Assembly: GCA_002327525.1 (NCBI GenBank)
Contig: DCWG01000150.1
Span: forward strand, 1 to 44,519
Reading direction: 5' to 3'
Source of the DNA: Gammaproteobacteria bacterium UBA2168
GTDB taxonomy: Bacteria; Pseudomonadota; Gammaproteobacteria; Pseudomonadales; Azotimanducaceae
Length of the DNA: 44,519 nt
Below the pieces are notes generated by a model that did no database searches, was not told the DNA's origin, and worked only from the letters and a program-made list of their open reading frames with translations. A program made the translations under genes and the position numbers. Numbering within the stretch: position 1 is the first letter of the stretch; the number at the start of each line of letters is the position of its first letter. Shown here piece by piece: positions 25,750 through 34,497 of the stretch.

Positions 25750-26904
25750 TCAGCTGGCGGCGATTTGCTTGTCGGCGACGGGGTTGACGCTCATGCCGTC
25801 GATGGGCGTCTGCAACGGAGACACGCAGACACGCTCTCCCGCTCGCAGTCCGCTCTTGATCAACACGTCGTCTCGATAGAAGCGCAACGGCTCTATCGAA
25901 CGAAAACGCAGCTTATTGTCCCGATCCACCACCAGTACTCGGTTGCCATTGCGCAGGGCTTCGCGTGGCATGACCACGATATCCTCTACCGTGAGCCCCT
26001 CGATATCGGCGTTGACAAACAGTCCAACGGAGAGAGGTGCGGTCTGGTCGGCGTTATCGACCCGGGCGATGACCTTAACCATGCGGCTTGCGGTGTCTAT
26101 CTGTGCTTCGGTGCGTACGATGTTGCCGTGCCACTCAAGTTGCTGCCCCGCGTATTCGGCATACAGCGCCACGGCCGGTTGCTGATTGGTGGGCAGTTCG
26201 CCGCGCACACCAACGGGCAGGTTGAGAAAGGCCAGCTGGCGGTCGGCGATGGGTAGGCGCACTTCCGCCTGATCGCTCGCATAGATAGTGGCAACTGGCG
26301 TGCCGCGGGCGACGAACTGACCGAGGTCGACGTTTTCGCTGCGTACCAGACCCGTAAAGGGGGCCGTGACCTCGGTGCGGGCCAGATCGCGCGTGGACTG
26401 TTCGATATTCGCGCGCGCGTCTTGGAGTGTGGCTCCGGATACACGCCGGGCACGCAGGGCATTTTCCATCTGCGACCTGCTCACCAGCTGGCGCGATTCT
26501 AGACTTTTCATGCGCTGGTACTCGAAACGCGCATGCTCGTATTCCGCCTTGGAGCGCGTCAGTGCTGCTTCGGCGCGCTGTTTGGCTGAGTGGTAGTCCT
26601 GATCCTCGAGGCGCAACAGTGTATCGCCTGCGTTGAAATAGCCGCCGGTGACCAGGGTTGGCGACATCCATGCCACGCGTCCCGACACCTCGGGAATCAG
26701 CTGACTTTCCATGTTGGGTGAAACGGTGCCCTGGCTGTGTACCGATAGCTTGATGGCTTCCGGTTCGACCACACGCACGCGCACGGTCGTAGGGATGGCG
26801 ACCGGTACGTCGGGTTCGAGTTGCGGGGCTGTGGCCAGCAGCGTCACCGCGCCGAACAGGGAGACGACGATGACAAGTGCGGGAATGAGTATCTTGCGCA
26901 TCAT
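25750..26904 (-). CDS. RND efflux periplasmic adaptor subunit (membrane fusion protein)
   Basis: 384-residue adaptor. N-terminal anchor or signal LIPALVIVVSLFGAVTLLA is followed by a beta-barrel/lipoyl half-motif (GTVSPNMESQLIPEVSGRVAWMSPTLVTGGYFNAGDTLLRLED), an alpha-hairpin with alternating coiled-coil residues (about 100-170), the second lipoyl half (VTAPFTGLVRSENVDLGQFVARGTPVATIY), and a C-terminal beta-barrel ending near VCVSPLQTPIDGMSVNPV. No lipobox is seen. The start ATGATG overlaps the stop of the regulator gene (ATGA), so it is coupled to it. It bridges the permease to an outer-membrane channel. Confidence 0.93.
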   Translation of the reverse strand: MMRKILIPALVIVVSLFGAVTLLATAPQLEPDVPVAIPTTVRVRVVEPEAIKLSVHSQGTVSPNMESQLIPEVSGRVAWMSPTLVTGGYFNAGDTLLRLEDQDYHSAKQRAEAALTRSKAEYEHARFEYQRMKSLESRQLVSRSQMENALRARRVSGATLQDARANIEQSTRDLARTEVTAPFTGLVRSENVDLGQFVARGTPVATIYASDQAEVRLPIADRQLAFLNLPVGVRGELPTNQQPAVALYAEYAGQQLEWHGNIVRTEAQIDTASRMVKVIARVDNADQTAPLSVGLFVNADIEGLTVEDIVVMPREALRNGNRVLVVDRDNKLRFRSIEPLRFYRDDVLIKSGLRAGERVCVSPLQTPIDGMSVNPVADKQIAAS

Positions 26905-27647
26905 GAGATGGCCACTTTCGTTTTGAGATGGTTTGCCTCTGCCTCGAGCAAGTCGGCACGTATGGCATCGAACGCGCGGATGAAAGTCTGTCGATTGAGA
27001 TCGGCAAAGGCGTTGAATATGGTGCGCACCGCCGCGCGATCACGCTCAAGCAGTGCGCGGTCGAGTTGAAGGGCGTAGGTGGAGTAGGCCGGGTGGTCTA
27101 TCTGTACGTACGCCTTCAAGGGCGCCATGTTGGGTGCGAACTGTTCGAACAAGGTACGGGCGATGAGCTGGCACACGAGGTTGCCGCTGGTGATCATGAA
27201 TGCGCGTATCATGTTCGCGCGTGCCTCGTTGTGTTCCTCGTGGGACAGGTTCGTCGAGTGCAGGGGCGCGATCTGTGCGCGCAGTGTCTCGATGTCTGCA
27301 TCCGAACCTTCATCCACAATGTCTTCTACCGCCATCGTGACCAGACTGTTGACCACTTTGAGAATCTGATCGACTAACTGAGGATCGGGAAGGTCGCTCT
27401 GTTTGAGCATGTGCCCGATCACGTCGAGACTCGCCTCCTGAAGCGGGGCGACCCGTGCGCCGCCGGGCTGTATGGAAGCCAGACCCATCTGGGCGAGACA
27501 CTTCATAGCCTCGCGTACCGCTCCGCGGTTGGTGTCGAAACGGTCTGCCAGATCGCGTTCGGACGGCAGGCGGTCGCCGGCCTGATAGCGACCGGACAAT
27601 ATTTCGCGGGTGAGAGAGTCGGTGATGTGATCGTGTTTGGTGCCCAT
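26901..27647 (-). CDS. GntR/FadR-family transcriptional regulator
   Basis: 248-residue regulator (start MGTKHDH; an ATG 12 codons earlier is possible). The N-terminal winged helix-turn-helix is typical of FadR/PdhR-type GntR proteins: ITDSLTREILSGRYQAGDRLPSERDLADRFDTNRGAVREAMKCLAQMGLASIQPGGARV. The C-terminal all-helical effector domain resembles FCD, with spaced His/Asp/Glu positions (HNEARANMIRAFMITSGN), but no ligand can be named. It is the first gene of an operon with an RND adaptor and permease, joined by ATGA overlap. Two palindromic sites at its own promoter fit the family's TGGTnnnACCA operator, suggesting autoregulation of the pump operon. Confidence 0.9.
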   Translation of the reverse strand: MGTKHDHITDSLTREILSGRYQAGDRLPSERDLADRFDTNRGAVREAMKCLAQMGLASIQPGGARVAPLQEASLDVIGHMLKQSDLPDPQLVDQILKVVNSLVTMAVEDIVDEGSDADIETLRAQIAPLHSTNLSHEEHNEARANMIRAFMITSGNLVCQLIARTLFEQFAPNMAPLKAYVQIDHPAYSTYALQLDRALLERDRAAVRTIFNAFADLNRQTFIRAFDAIRADLLEAEANHLKTKVAIS

Positions 27648-27685
27648 GGGCCCTCGGCTAGAAGTCACGTTTGGTCTTTCCAATA

Positions 27686-27738
27686 TGGTCAGACCAAATT
27701 GGTCGGAGCAATTATAACGCCTACAGCCAAAAAGTCCA
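27686..27738 (-). promoter_or_regulatory. Promoter with overlapping GntR-type operators for the RND operon
   Basis: On the minus strand a perfect -10 TATAAT lies at 27711-27716 with a 16-bp spacer to a -35 TGGACT (27733-27738). Just downstream are TGGTCAGACCA (27686-27696), a perfect palindrome of the FadR/PdhR type, and AATTG-7-CAATT (27697-27713), which overlaps the -10 element. The layout fits repression by the encoded GntR protein. Confidence 0.7.
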
Positions 27739-27745
27739 GCGTATG

Positions 27746-27973
27746 TTACCTAATGTAACGAAGACGTTGCCTGGTCTGTGATCGAGCGCCCAGCTTGACG
27801 CCGGATTTAGGGGTCAGCGGTGGTCGAGCAGGTTGCCGCGGTGTAGCAGGTCGCTTACCCAGGTGCACCTTTCGGCAGGATGCGCGGACTACAACGAGGT
27901 ATCGAATGCTGCCGGCGAACAGTGCAATCACTGCCGCGATGGGGAAGATCAAGGATGTGAATCGCATGTGCAT
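27746..27973 (-). CDS. Small putative membrane protein (uncertain)
   Basis: A 75-codon frame with a good ribosome-binding site (AAGGAG directly before the ATG). Residues 3-30 (MRFTSLIFPIAAVIALFAGS) form a hydrophobic anchor; the rest is Arg/Lys/Pro-rich with little protein character. After about residue 30 another frame reads HPAERCTWVSDLLHRGNLLDHR, which looks more natural, so the gene may be frameshifted. No family recognised. It is upstream of the regulator promoter on the same strand. Confidence 0.35.
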   Translation of the reverse strand: MHMRFTSLIFPIAAVIALFAGSIRYLVVVRASCRKVHLGKRPATPRQPARPPLTPKSGVKLGARSQTRQRLRYIR

Positions 27974-28120
27974 GCTCCTTGCTGAAATGTCGGTTGAATT
28001 CTCGTTTCGGTACTTCTTATACGAGCGAGCCGCGCACATCCGTCACCTCGATTGTTTTTTTAAGGGGCAGGATAGGAGAGCGCGATGATCTCGTAGTGGG
28101 CGGCGTTCACCTCGACCGCA

Positions 28121-28507
28121 TCACCGGTGCGCCTCGAGGGAAAGCAATATCTGTGCGAGCACGACAACGGTCTCGTCGTGCACGGTGAAGGTGCTGTCGT
28201 GCGCGATGATCAGCGTGCCCGGTTCGAGGTGCGCGAGGTTGACCGCGAGAGCGGCCGGATTCAGCGCGATCAGGACGTCCGGTTCGTCCCTGGGAGTGGT
28301 GATGCGTTCACCGCTGAACTGGATCTGAAAGGCACAAACCCCGAAGCGGGTGCCTGTCGGGGCGCGGATTTTTACTGGAAAGTCCGAGAGTGTGGCCAGC
28401 TCGTGGCCGGCGAGGGCGGAAGCGATCGTGAACTACTGTCCCTGCAACTGGATACCGTCACCGGAATCTCCGGCAAAGGGCACGACATGGTTGAGTTTGT
28501 CGGCTAA
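28121..28507 (-). pseudogene. 2-oxoacid:acceptor oxidoreductase gamma-domain (KorA-like) remnant
   Basis: The minus-strand frame reads VPFAGDSGDGIQLQGQ, then TAG (28434-28436), then FTIASALAGHELATLSDFP, KIRAPTGTRFGVCAFQIQF, EPDVLIALNPAALAVNLAHL and EPGTLIIAHDS. This is the gamma domain at the N-terminus of 2-oxoglutarate:ferredoxin oxidoreductase alpha subunits (FAGDSGDGMQL...TQF.NASAL.GN). About 120 codons are left of about 600, with a nonsense codon inside and a TGA at 28121-28123. Neither the pyrimidine-binding domain nor the beta subunit is nearby. Unmistakably a decayed remnant. Confidence 0.78.
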
Positions 28508-28694
28508 ATCGAATGACACGGACGTTTTTCTCTGTGTTTTCAGAGGGTGGCTTGAGCGAAAGAGCGCGATTTTAGTGAAATCGCGTGAAAGATGGACACA
28601 GTTTTCGAAACATAACCATAGGTGATTTCGTGCTTACCTTCGGCTAGAGTGCGCGCCCTTCGAAGTCTATTACCCAATTCAGCAGGAGAAAGTC

Positions 28695-29222
28695 GTGAAA
28701 GTCGTAGTACGCACAGACGAGTACACCATCTATCAGAAACGCAGCGACCGCTATGCGGTCCGCAGTTCCAGCCGCGAGTGGATCAACGGCGAAGACAAGG
28801 TACGTGTTCTGCTCGAGCACAAGCTCATAGAGGCCGTACAACCCGGGGCGGCTCGGCCTGAACAAGCCCCTGCGGCAGAAAACGCCGCACAAGCCGATGC
28901 GACCCAGGAATCGGCTGAGGAAGTCGCTGAGGAAGCCACTGAGGAAGTCGCTGAGGAAGCCACTGAGGAAGCCGCTGAGGAAGTCGCTGAGGAAGTCGCT
29001 GAGGAAGCCACTGAGGAAGCCACTGAGGAAGCCACTGAGGAAGTCGCTGAGGAAGCCACTGAGGAAGTCGCTGAGGAAGCCACTGAGGAAGTCGCTGAGG
29101 AAGCCGCTGAGGAAGTCGTTGAGGAAGCCGCTGAGGAAGCCGCTGAGGAAAGCGCTGAGGAAGCCGCCGAAGAGGCTCCCGCACCGGAAGAGGCGGCCGA
29201 GGACACAAAAACTGACGAGTAA
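28695..29222 (+). CDS. Short basic N-domain with Glu/Ala-rich tandem repeat tail, function unknown
   Basis: GTG start behind AGGAG (28684-28688). Residues 1-47 form a compact domain (MKVVVRTDEYTIYQKRSDRY, WINGEDKVRVLLEHKLIEA), followed by an Ala/Pro/Gln linker and then 22 tandem copies of a four-residue unit (A/T)-E-E-(V/A), residues about 74-161, ending APAPEEAAEDTKTDE. The tail is extremely acidic and probably helical or disordered. No signal peptide, so cytoplasmic. The N-domain looks like a real conserved module, but I cannot name it. Since each unit is 12 bp, copy-number change would keep frame. Confidence 0.75.
   Translation: MKVVVRTDEYTIYQKRSDRYAVRSSSREWINGEDKVRVLLEHKLIEAVQPGAARPEQAPAAENAAQADATQESAEEVAEEATEEVAEEATEEAAEEVAEEVAEEATEEATEEATEEVAEEATEEVAEEATEEVAEEAAEEVVEEAAEEAAEESAEEAAEEAPAPEEAAEDTKTDE
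28914..29177 (+). repeat. 12-bp tandem repeat (22 units) coding for (A/T)EE(V/A)
   Basis: Units alternate mainly between GCTGAGGAAGTC, ACTGAGGAAGCC and GCTGAGGAAGCC. Near-identity at the DNA level, including silent positions, indicates recent expansion by slippage or recombination. Confidence 0.95.
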
Positions 29223-29373
29223 CTCGACCGTTACTCAGGACACCACAGATTGCCCTATACGATGTGAACGTGGTCCATACAACTGGTTAAGCGAACCGTT
29301 CGTTGGGGTAGTTCGCACCTGACAACGTGGTGCGACTCGCGCATAATGATCCTCGATCTTGGGGGATCAGAGC

Positions 29374-29637
29374 TTGACCATCAAAGAGCAGCGCAGACTG
29401 CTGAAAATGTGGTTTGAATTCATCGGCGCGCGCGCGCCGACGAACTCGCTCATGCGGCAGTTTTATTTCGAGGAAATTCTCGACTGCAGCCTGTACCGGT
29501 ACGGGATGGCGACCGAGTTCTTCGATGTGCTCATCAATGGCGTCTTCGACGCCGACCAGAGCAAGGTGCCCGCCCGTGCCCCCGAACTCCTCCCCCCCCA
29601 TCCGAAAGACGGGGCAGCGTCTACTTGCGCCGCCTGA
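29374..29637 (+). CDS. Hypothetical protein, 87 aa
   Basis: TTG start preceded by GGGGGA with a 7-base spacing; another TTG five codons upstream is possible. The product, KEQRRLLKMWFEFIGARAPT then SLMRQFYFEEILDCSLYRYG and EFFDVLINGVFDADQSK, is rich in aromatic and amphipathic helical residues and looks like genuine protein for about 70 residues; the last 20 are Pro/Ala-rich. No family recognised and no signal or membrane segment. It lies between the repeat protein and uvrB on the same strand. Confidence 0.55.
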   Translation: MTIKEQRRLLKMWFEFIGARAPTNSLMRQFYFEEILDCSLYRYGMATEFFDVLINGVFDADQSKVPARAPELLPPHPKDGAASTCAA

Positions 29638-29696
29638 TCCTCCTTGGCTCCTCAGGTTTGCTCTACAATGAACGCCCGCGTGGTGGATGAAAAACG

Positions 29697-31718
29697 ATGG
29701 TGCAGGCGGTCGCCGATCTGGCAGTGGTGGCAGACTATGAACCGGCGGGCGATCAGCCGACCGCGATAGCCCAACTGATAGAAGGCCTGGAGTCGGGGCT
29801 CAGCCATCAGACACTGCTCGGAGTCACCGGTTCGGGAAAAACCTTCTCGATTGCTAACGTCATACAGGCCGTGCAGCGCCCCACACTGGTGATGGCGCCG
29901 AACAAGACCCTGGCCGCACAGCTGTACGGCGAATTCCGTGAGTTTTTTCCCGCCAATGCGGTGGAATACTTCGTTTCCTATTACGACTACTACCAGCCGG
30001 AAGCCTACGTCCCGTCGTCGGACACTTACATCGAGAAAGATGCCTCCATCAATGCGCACATCGAGCAGATGCGCCTGTCTGCCACGAAGGCATTGCTGGA
30101 ACGGCGCGATACCGTCATCGTGGCCTCCGTGTCTGCCATCTATGGACTTGGCGATCCGCAGTCATACCTGCGCATGGTGCTGCATCTCGATCGAGGCGAT
30201 CGGGTCGACCAACGCTATATTTTGCAGCGCCTGGCCGAATTGCAGTACACGCGCAACGACATGGCATTCCAGAGGGGCACGTATCGCGTGCGAGGTGATG
30301 TAGTCGACATCTTCCCGGCGGAGTCCGAAAAGGAGGCGGTGCGCGTGGAGTTGTTCGACGACGAGATAGAGAACATATCCACGTTTGACCCGCTCACGGG
30401 CGAGGTACTCAATCGCGTACCTCGCTATACGGTGTTTCCGAAGACACACTACGTCACACCGCGCGAACGCATCCTCGCCGTAATCGATCATATCGCCGAC
30501 GAACTGCGCGACCGGGTGAAGTTCCTGAAGGACCATAACAAGCTGGTGGAAGCGCAGCGTCTGCAGCAGCGTACCCGGTTTGACCTCGAGATGATAAAGG
30601 AGCTCGGCTATTGTTCCGGAATCGAGAACTACTCACGCTACCTGTCGGGCCGCGAGCCTGGAGAACCACCGCCAACGTTATTCGACTATCTGCCCAAAGA
30701 TGCGTTGATGATCATCGACGAATCACACGTCACGGTTCCGCAGATCGGTGGCATGTACAAGGGCGATCGTTCGCGCAAGGAAACGCTCGTGGAGTATGGT
30801 TTTCGCTTGCCATCGGCGCTCGACAATCGGCCGCTACGCTTTGATGAGTGGGAAATACTGAGTCCGCAGATGATCTTCGTCTCGGCTACCCCCGGAGTTT
30901 ACGAGGCAGAACGAGCCGGACAAATTGTGGAGCAGGTAGTACGTCCCACCGGGCTCGTGGACCCGGACGTGGTCATCCGCCCGGCATCGACGCAAGTCGA
31001 GGATCTGCTTGGCGAGATCAATGATACGGTGGGGCGTGGCGAGCGGGTGCTGGTGACCACATTGACCAAGCGCATGGCGGAAGATCTCACCGATTACCTG
31101 GACGATCATGGTGTGCGAGTACGTTACCTGCACTCCGACATCGATACCATCGAGCGTATGGAGATCATCCGTGATCTGCGGATGGGTGAGTTCGACGTGC
31201 TGGTGGGCATCAACCTGTTGCGAGAGGGACTGGACATGCCGGAGGTATCGCTGGTGGCGATTCTGGATGCCGACAAGGAGGGTTTTCTGCGAGCTGAACG
31301 CTCTCTCATCCAAACCATTGGCCGCGCGGCCCGCAACGTCAATGGTCGTGCCATTCTGTACGCCGACGACATGACCGGCTCCATGGACAGGGCCATCGCG
31401 GAAACAGAGCGTCGGCGCACCAAACAGCTGGTGCACAATGAAGCCGAGGGCATTACTCCCCGGACGATCAAAAAACGGGTCGCGGATGTCATGGAGGGCG
31501 CGCGTACGACGGCGCCTGGCGCGGCACGAGGCCCTGGTCGCCGACGCGCGGCCAATGCCGGGCGTATCGACATCCCCGAAGATCCGGCAGCGCTGGGCAA
31601 GCTGATGGAGCAACTCGAGAAGCGCATGCTGGAGCACGCGCGCAATCTGGAGTTCGAGGAAGCAGCCCAGGTGAGGGATCAACTGCAGGACATTCGCGAC
31701 CAGCGATTGCTGGCGTGA
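29697..31718 (+). CDS. uvrB: UvrABC system protein B
   Basis: 673-residue UvrB, the damage-recognition helicase-like subunit of nucleotide excision repair. Walker A GVTGSGKT, the beta-hairpin that probes DNA ([30 protein letters not shown] region), Walker B-like MIIDESHVT, motif [11 protein letters not shown], and the C-terminal UVR domain ([24 protein letters not shown]) that contacts UvrC are all present. A TACAAT -10-like element lies at 29664-29669, but I see no LexA box (CTGT-N8-ACAG) upstream, unlike E. coli. Convergent with the acyl-CoA synthetase gene, 20 bases between stops. Confidence 0.98.
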   Translation: MVQAVADLAVVADYEPAGDQPTAIAQLIEGLESGLSHQTLLGVTGSGKTFSIANVIQAVQRPTLVMAPNKTLAAQLYGEFREFFPANAVEYFVSYYDYYQPEAYVPSSDTYIEKDASINAHIEQMRLSATKALLERRDTVIVASVSAIYGLGDPQSYLRMVLHLDRGDRVDQRYILQRLAELQYTRNDMAFQRGTYRVRGDVVDIFPAESEKEAVRVELFDDEIENISTFDPLTGEVLNRVPRYTVFPKTHYVTPRERILAVIDHIADELRDRVKFLKDHNKLVEAQRLQQRTRFDLEMIKELGYCSGIENYSRYLSGREPGEPPPTLFDYLPKDALMIIDESHVTVPQIGGMYKGDRSRKETLVEYGFRLPSALDNRPLRFDEWEILSPQMIFVSATPGVYEAERAGQIVEQVVRPTGLVDPDVVIRPASTQVEDLLGEINDTVGRGERVLVTTLTKRMAEDLTDYLDDHGVRVRYLHSDIDTIERMEIIRDLRMGEFDVLVGINLLREGLDMPEVSLVAILDADKEGFLRAERSLIQTIGRAARNVNGRAILYADDMTGSMDRAIAETERRRTKQLVHNEAEGITPRTIKKRVADVMEGARTTAPGAARGPGRRRAANAGRIDIPEDPAALGKLMEQLEKRMLEHARNLEFEEAAQVRDQLQDIRDQRLLA

Positions 31719-31738
31719 GTCAGAGGCTGCTCAAGCCG

Positions 31739-33286
31739 TCAGTCTTCCCAATACGGTGCACGGACGACCCGGCGCTGGATTTTACCGGCTTCTGAACGCG
31801 GCAGTTCCTGTGCATAGCCTATGGAACGGGGGCACTTGAAACTGGCCAGGCGTTCGCGCGCCCACGCGATAAGTTCGTCACTGAGCTGATCACTCGGCTC
31901 GAAACCCCCGCTGAGCGCCACCACCGATTTTACTTCCTCGCCCCATTCGTCGTTTGGCACGCCGATGGTGCACACGTCATGAACGGCGGGATGTTTCATG
32001 ATCTCGCCGTCCACCTCCTGTGGGTAGATGTTGACACCACCGGAGATGATCAGCTCGGCGGAGCGTCCGGTGAGAAATAGGTAGCCGTCGTCGTCGAAGA
32101 AACCCATGTCGCCGAGCGTGAAATAGTCACCGCGGTATGAGCTCGAGGTTTTGTCCTCGTCCTTGTAGTACTCGAAACGTCCCTTCTCGGGGGCACGCAT
32201 GTAGATGGTTCCCACTTCGTTGGCCGCAACCTCGTTGCCGTCGTCGTCCAGAATCTTGTTATCGAAATCAGGCCCGGGTTTGCCCACCGTTCCGGGTTTG
32301 GTGAGCCATTCCTCACTACCGACGAGAAATCCGCCACCGCCTTCGGTCGCTGCGTAGTATTCCCAGATGATGGGCCCGAACCAGTCGATCATCGCCTGCT
32401 TGACGTGCACGGGGCATGGGGCTGCGCCGTGCACGATGTGGCGCATGGATGACAGGTCGTATCTCGAGCGCACAGCTTCCGGCAGAGACAGCAGCCGGTG
32501 GAACATGGTGGCAACCATGTGCGTGTGCGTGATGCGGTACTCCTCGATGAGGCGCAACGTCTCCTGCGCGTCCCACTTGTCCATCATCACGATACCGGCA
32601 CCGGAGGTCAGCGGCTGAATGATGTCGATGAGCAAGGGGGCGGCGTGATAGCCGGGCCCGGTAACCAGGTCGCGGTCTCCTGGCAGGTAGGCGCCGGGGG
32701 CTTCACCCCACACGGGCGCCTGCGGAATGCGTTCGCGGCGTGAGACGCCCTTGGGTCGTCCCGTGGTGCCGGACGTGTAGAGCATGCGCGAACCGAAAAC
32801 CGGATCTTCGATGTCGCTGCCGTCTTCTTGCTCGATGCTGGTGTCGTAGTCTTCGAACTCCGGCATGTGGCCGCCTGCGGCCAGTCTCAATTCCAGATTC
32901 GGGGCGGACTCAACCGCTTCAATTGGTGACGGAGCAAGCGTCGCGTCGGCGATGAACACCTTCGCATCGCAGTTGTCGACTATGTAGCCGATCTCTTCAC
33001 CCTTCAGATGGAAGTTGATCGGAGTGAAGCGAATTCCGGTACGGCAGGCAGCCACCAGAGCCTCGATGAACTCCGGACGGTTGCGTGCGACCACCGCCAT
33101 GCTGTCGCCGTCACCGAGCCCATGGCGCCGCAGAAGACGCGCGAGTCGGTTTGCGTTGGCGTTGAGCTGTGCAAACGTCCGGTCGCCGTAGCGCGTGACC
33201 ACCGCGGACGTGTCCGGTTGCCGGGCTGCATGGAAAGCGACCGTCATGCCCGTGGCAATGGCCCGCTCTAGTGCTTCCGTGTCCAT
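31739..33286 (-). CDS. AMP-dependent acyl-CoA synthetase/ligase
   Basis: 515-residue ANL-superfamily enzyme that adenylates a carboxylic acid and transfers it to CoA. Core motifs: MLYTSGTTGRPKGVSRR (A3 phosphate loop), YYAATEGGG (A5), LFLTGRSAELIISGGVNIYPQEVDGEI (A8 hinge and A-domain contact), and the catalytic Lys in LPRSEAGKIQRR near the C-terminus (A10). The sequence resembles fatty acid or bile-acid/aryl-CoA ligases; the substrate is not readable. GGGGGAGAC precedes the ATG. The gene is transcribed alone toward uvrB. It fits the acyl-CoA dehydrogenase and crotonase genes elsewhere in the window functionally but is not in an operon with them. Confidence 0.93.
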   Translation of the reverse strand: MDTEALERAIATGMTVAFHAARQPDTSAVVTRYGDRTFAQLNANANRLARLLRRHGLGDGDSMAVVARNRPEFIEALVAACRTGIRFTPINFHLKGEEIGYIVDNCDAKVFIADATLAPSPIEAVESAPNLELRLAAGGHMPEFEDYDTSIEQEDGSDIEDPVFGSRMLYTSGTTGRPKGVSRRERIPQAPVWGEAPGAYLPGDRDLVTGPGYHAAPLLIDIIQPLTSGAGIVMMDKWDAQETLRLIEEYRITHTHMVATMFHRLLSLPEAVRSRYDLSSMRHIVHGAAPCPVHVKQAMIDWFGPIIWEYYAATEGGGGFLVGSEEWLTKPGTVGKPGPDFDNKILDDDGNEVAANEVGTIYMRAPEKGRFEYYKDEDKTSSSYRGDYFTLGDMGFFDDDGYLFLTGRSAELIISGGVNIYPQEVDGEIMKHPAVHDVCTIGVPNDEWGEEVKSVVALSGGFEPSDQLSDELIAWARERLASFKCPRSIGYAQELPRSEAGKIQRRVVRAPYWED

Positions 33287-33420
33287 GTCTCCCCCGGGCT
33301 ATTTTGAAAATCGATTGTAAACACGGGATGTGTGTGCTTCACAATTTCTAACATGGGGTTGCGTTTCAGGCACAGCCTGAGGAGTGGATTAGATCCAGGA
33401 GGCTGGTTAGGGAGAACGTG

Positions 33421-33564
33421 ATGCGTACATCACCTTATGCAGCCGTAGACGGTAAAGTCATGATCAAGTGCGTCGTGTACACGCTATTCGGGCTGTCGCT
33501 CGCGGCCTACGATTTTGCGGCGGCGCGGTATCGTGATTGGAGCCCGGCCGCACAGGAGCGTTAG
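33421..33564 (+). CDS. Putative 47-aa protein with one hydrophobic segment
   Basis: ATG behind AGGGAGAACGTG. The product reads MRTSPYAAVDGKVMIKCVVY, then TLFGLSLAAYDFAAARYRDW and SPAAQER. One weakly hydrophobic segment (CVVYTLFGLSLAAYDF) could cross the membrane. No family recognised; a spurious frame is possible. It sits alone between the synthetase and pdxH. Confidence 0.35.
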   Translation: MRTSPYAAVDGKVMIKCVVYTLFGLSLAAYDFAAARYRDWSPAAQER

Positions 33565-33699
33565 TTCGCCACCCGCTGCGCTGACGGAGAATTCGTGCTG
33601 GTGAAACGCATACTCTGAACGCGACCACCGCATTCGACTTGCCTCCCGGAGAGGTACGGACCGATACTACGTGTTCGAGGATTGCAGCAGAATTCGCAC
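33565..33699 (+). other. pdxH leader region
   Basis: No gene or clear hairpin seen. An in-frame TTG at 33682 would add six residues to PdxH. Confidence 0.3.
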
Positions 33700-34347
33700 G
33701 TGACAGATCTCCAGGACCAGCGCGCCACGCGGCGTGAGTACACGGCCCCTTCGCTACGGCGCGTCGATCTCGCCGATGACCCCCTCGAGCAGTTTGCGGG
33801 ATGGTTTGGCGATGCGGTGGAGCGCGGCATCATCGACGCCACGGCCATGACGCTGGCGACGGCTACGCGAGACGCTGTGCCGTCTGTGCGGGTGGTGTTG
33901 ATGAAGCACTACGACGAAGAAGGGTTTTGCTGGTACTCCGATGCGCGTAGCCAGAAGAGCAGTGAAATACTCGGCAATCCGGTTGGCAGTCTGTTGTTCT
34001 ATTGGCGGGAGTTGTCGCGCCAGGTTCGCGTCACCGGTCAGGTGGAGCGTCTTCCGGATGCACAAGCGCAAGAGTATTTCGACACGAGACCGCGCGACAG
34101 TCAATTCGCGGCCGCGGCGTCGATACAGTCGGCGCAGATCGATTCCCGTGATGAACTGGTGCGCCGCATGGCAGCGGTGGAGGCATCCGTGGGCGAGGGC
34201 GCGGTTCCGCGGCCCGGGTCCTGGGCGGGTTGGTTGCTAAAGCCTCAGCGCTGGGAATTCTGGCAGGGACGCGAGGGACGCTTGCACGACCGGTTCAGGT
34301 ACGTACGGCGTGCGAAGGACTGGTCGATTGCCCGGTTACAGCCATAG
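33700..34347 (+). CDS. pdxH: Pyridoxamine 5'-phosphate oxidase
   Basis: 215-residue FMN enzyme that oxidises pyridoxine/pyridoxamine 5'-phosphate to pyridoxal 5'-phosphate, the last step of vitamin B6 synthesis and salvage. It starts GTG (MTDLQDQRATRREYTAP), the usual family N-terminus. Core blocks are AMTLATATRDAVPSVRVVLMKHYDEEGFCWYSD, SQKSSEILGNPVGSLLFYW, ARQVRVTGQVERL-like SRQVRVTGQVERL, and the C-terminal FWQGREGRLHDRFRYVR with W...R..RLHDR, which binds PLP phosphate. Complete and healthy. It contrasts with the broken PPOX-family relative at 18140. Confidence 0.95.
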   Translation: MTDLQDQRATRREYTAPSLRRVDLADDPLEQFAGWFGDAVERGIIDATAMTLATATRDAVPSVRVVLMKHYDEEGFCWYSDARSQKSSEILGNPVGSLLFYWRELSRQVRVTGQVERLPDAQAQEYFDTRPRDSQFAAAASIQSAQIDSRDELVRRMAAVEASVGEGAVPRPGSWAGWLLKPQRWEFWQGREGRLHDRFRYVRRAKDWSIARLQP

Positions 34348-34420
34348 ATTCTGGATCTACACGACACGCCAGTACACGACAGCGCGGACCTGCGCGAGAC
34401 GCACGTTGAAGAGGCAGGGG

Positions 34421-34497
<77 letters not shown>

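Noticed and set aside
28127..28507. 126-codon plus-strand frame
   Set aside because: The opposite strand carries recognisable KorA-like sequence, so this frame is its shadow.
28914..29177. CRISPR-like array
   Set aside because: Units are 12 bp, contiguous and without spacers; they encode an in-frame amino acid repeat.
29640..29697. LexA (SOS) box upstream of uvrB
   Set aside because: No CTGT-N8-ACAG-like sequence is present in the leader.
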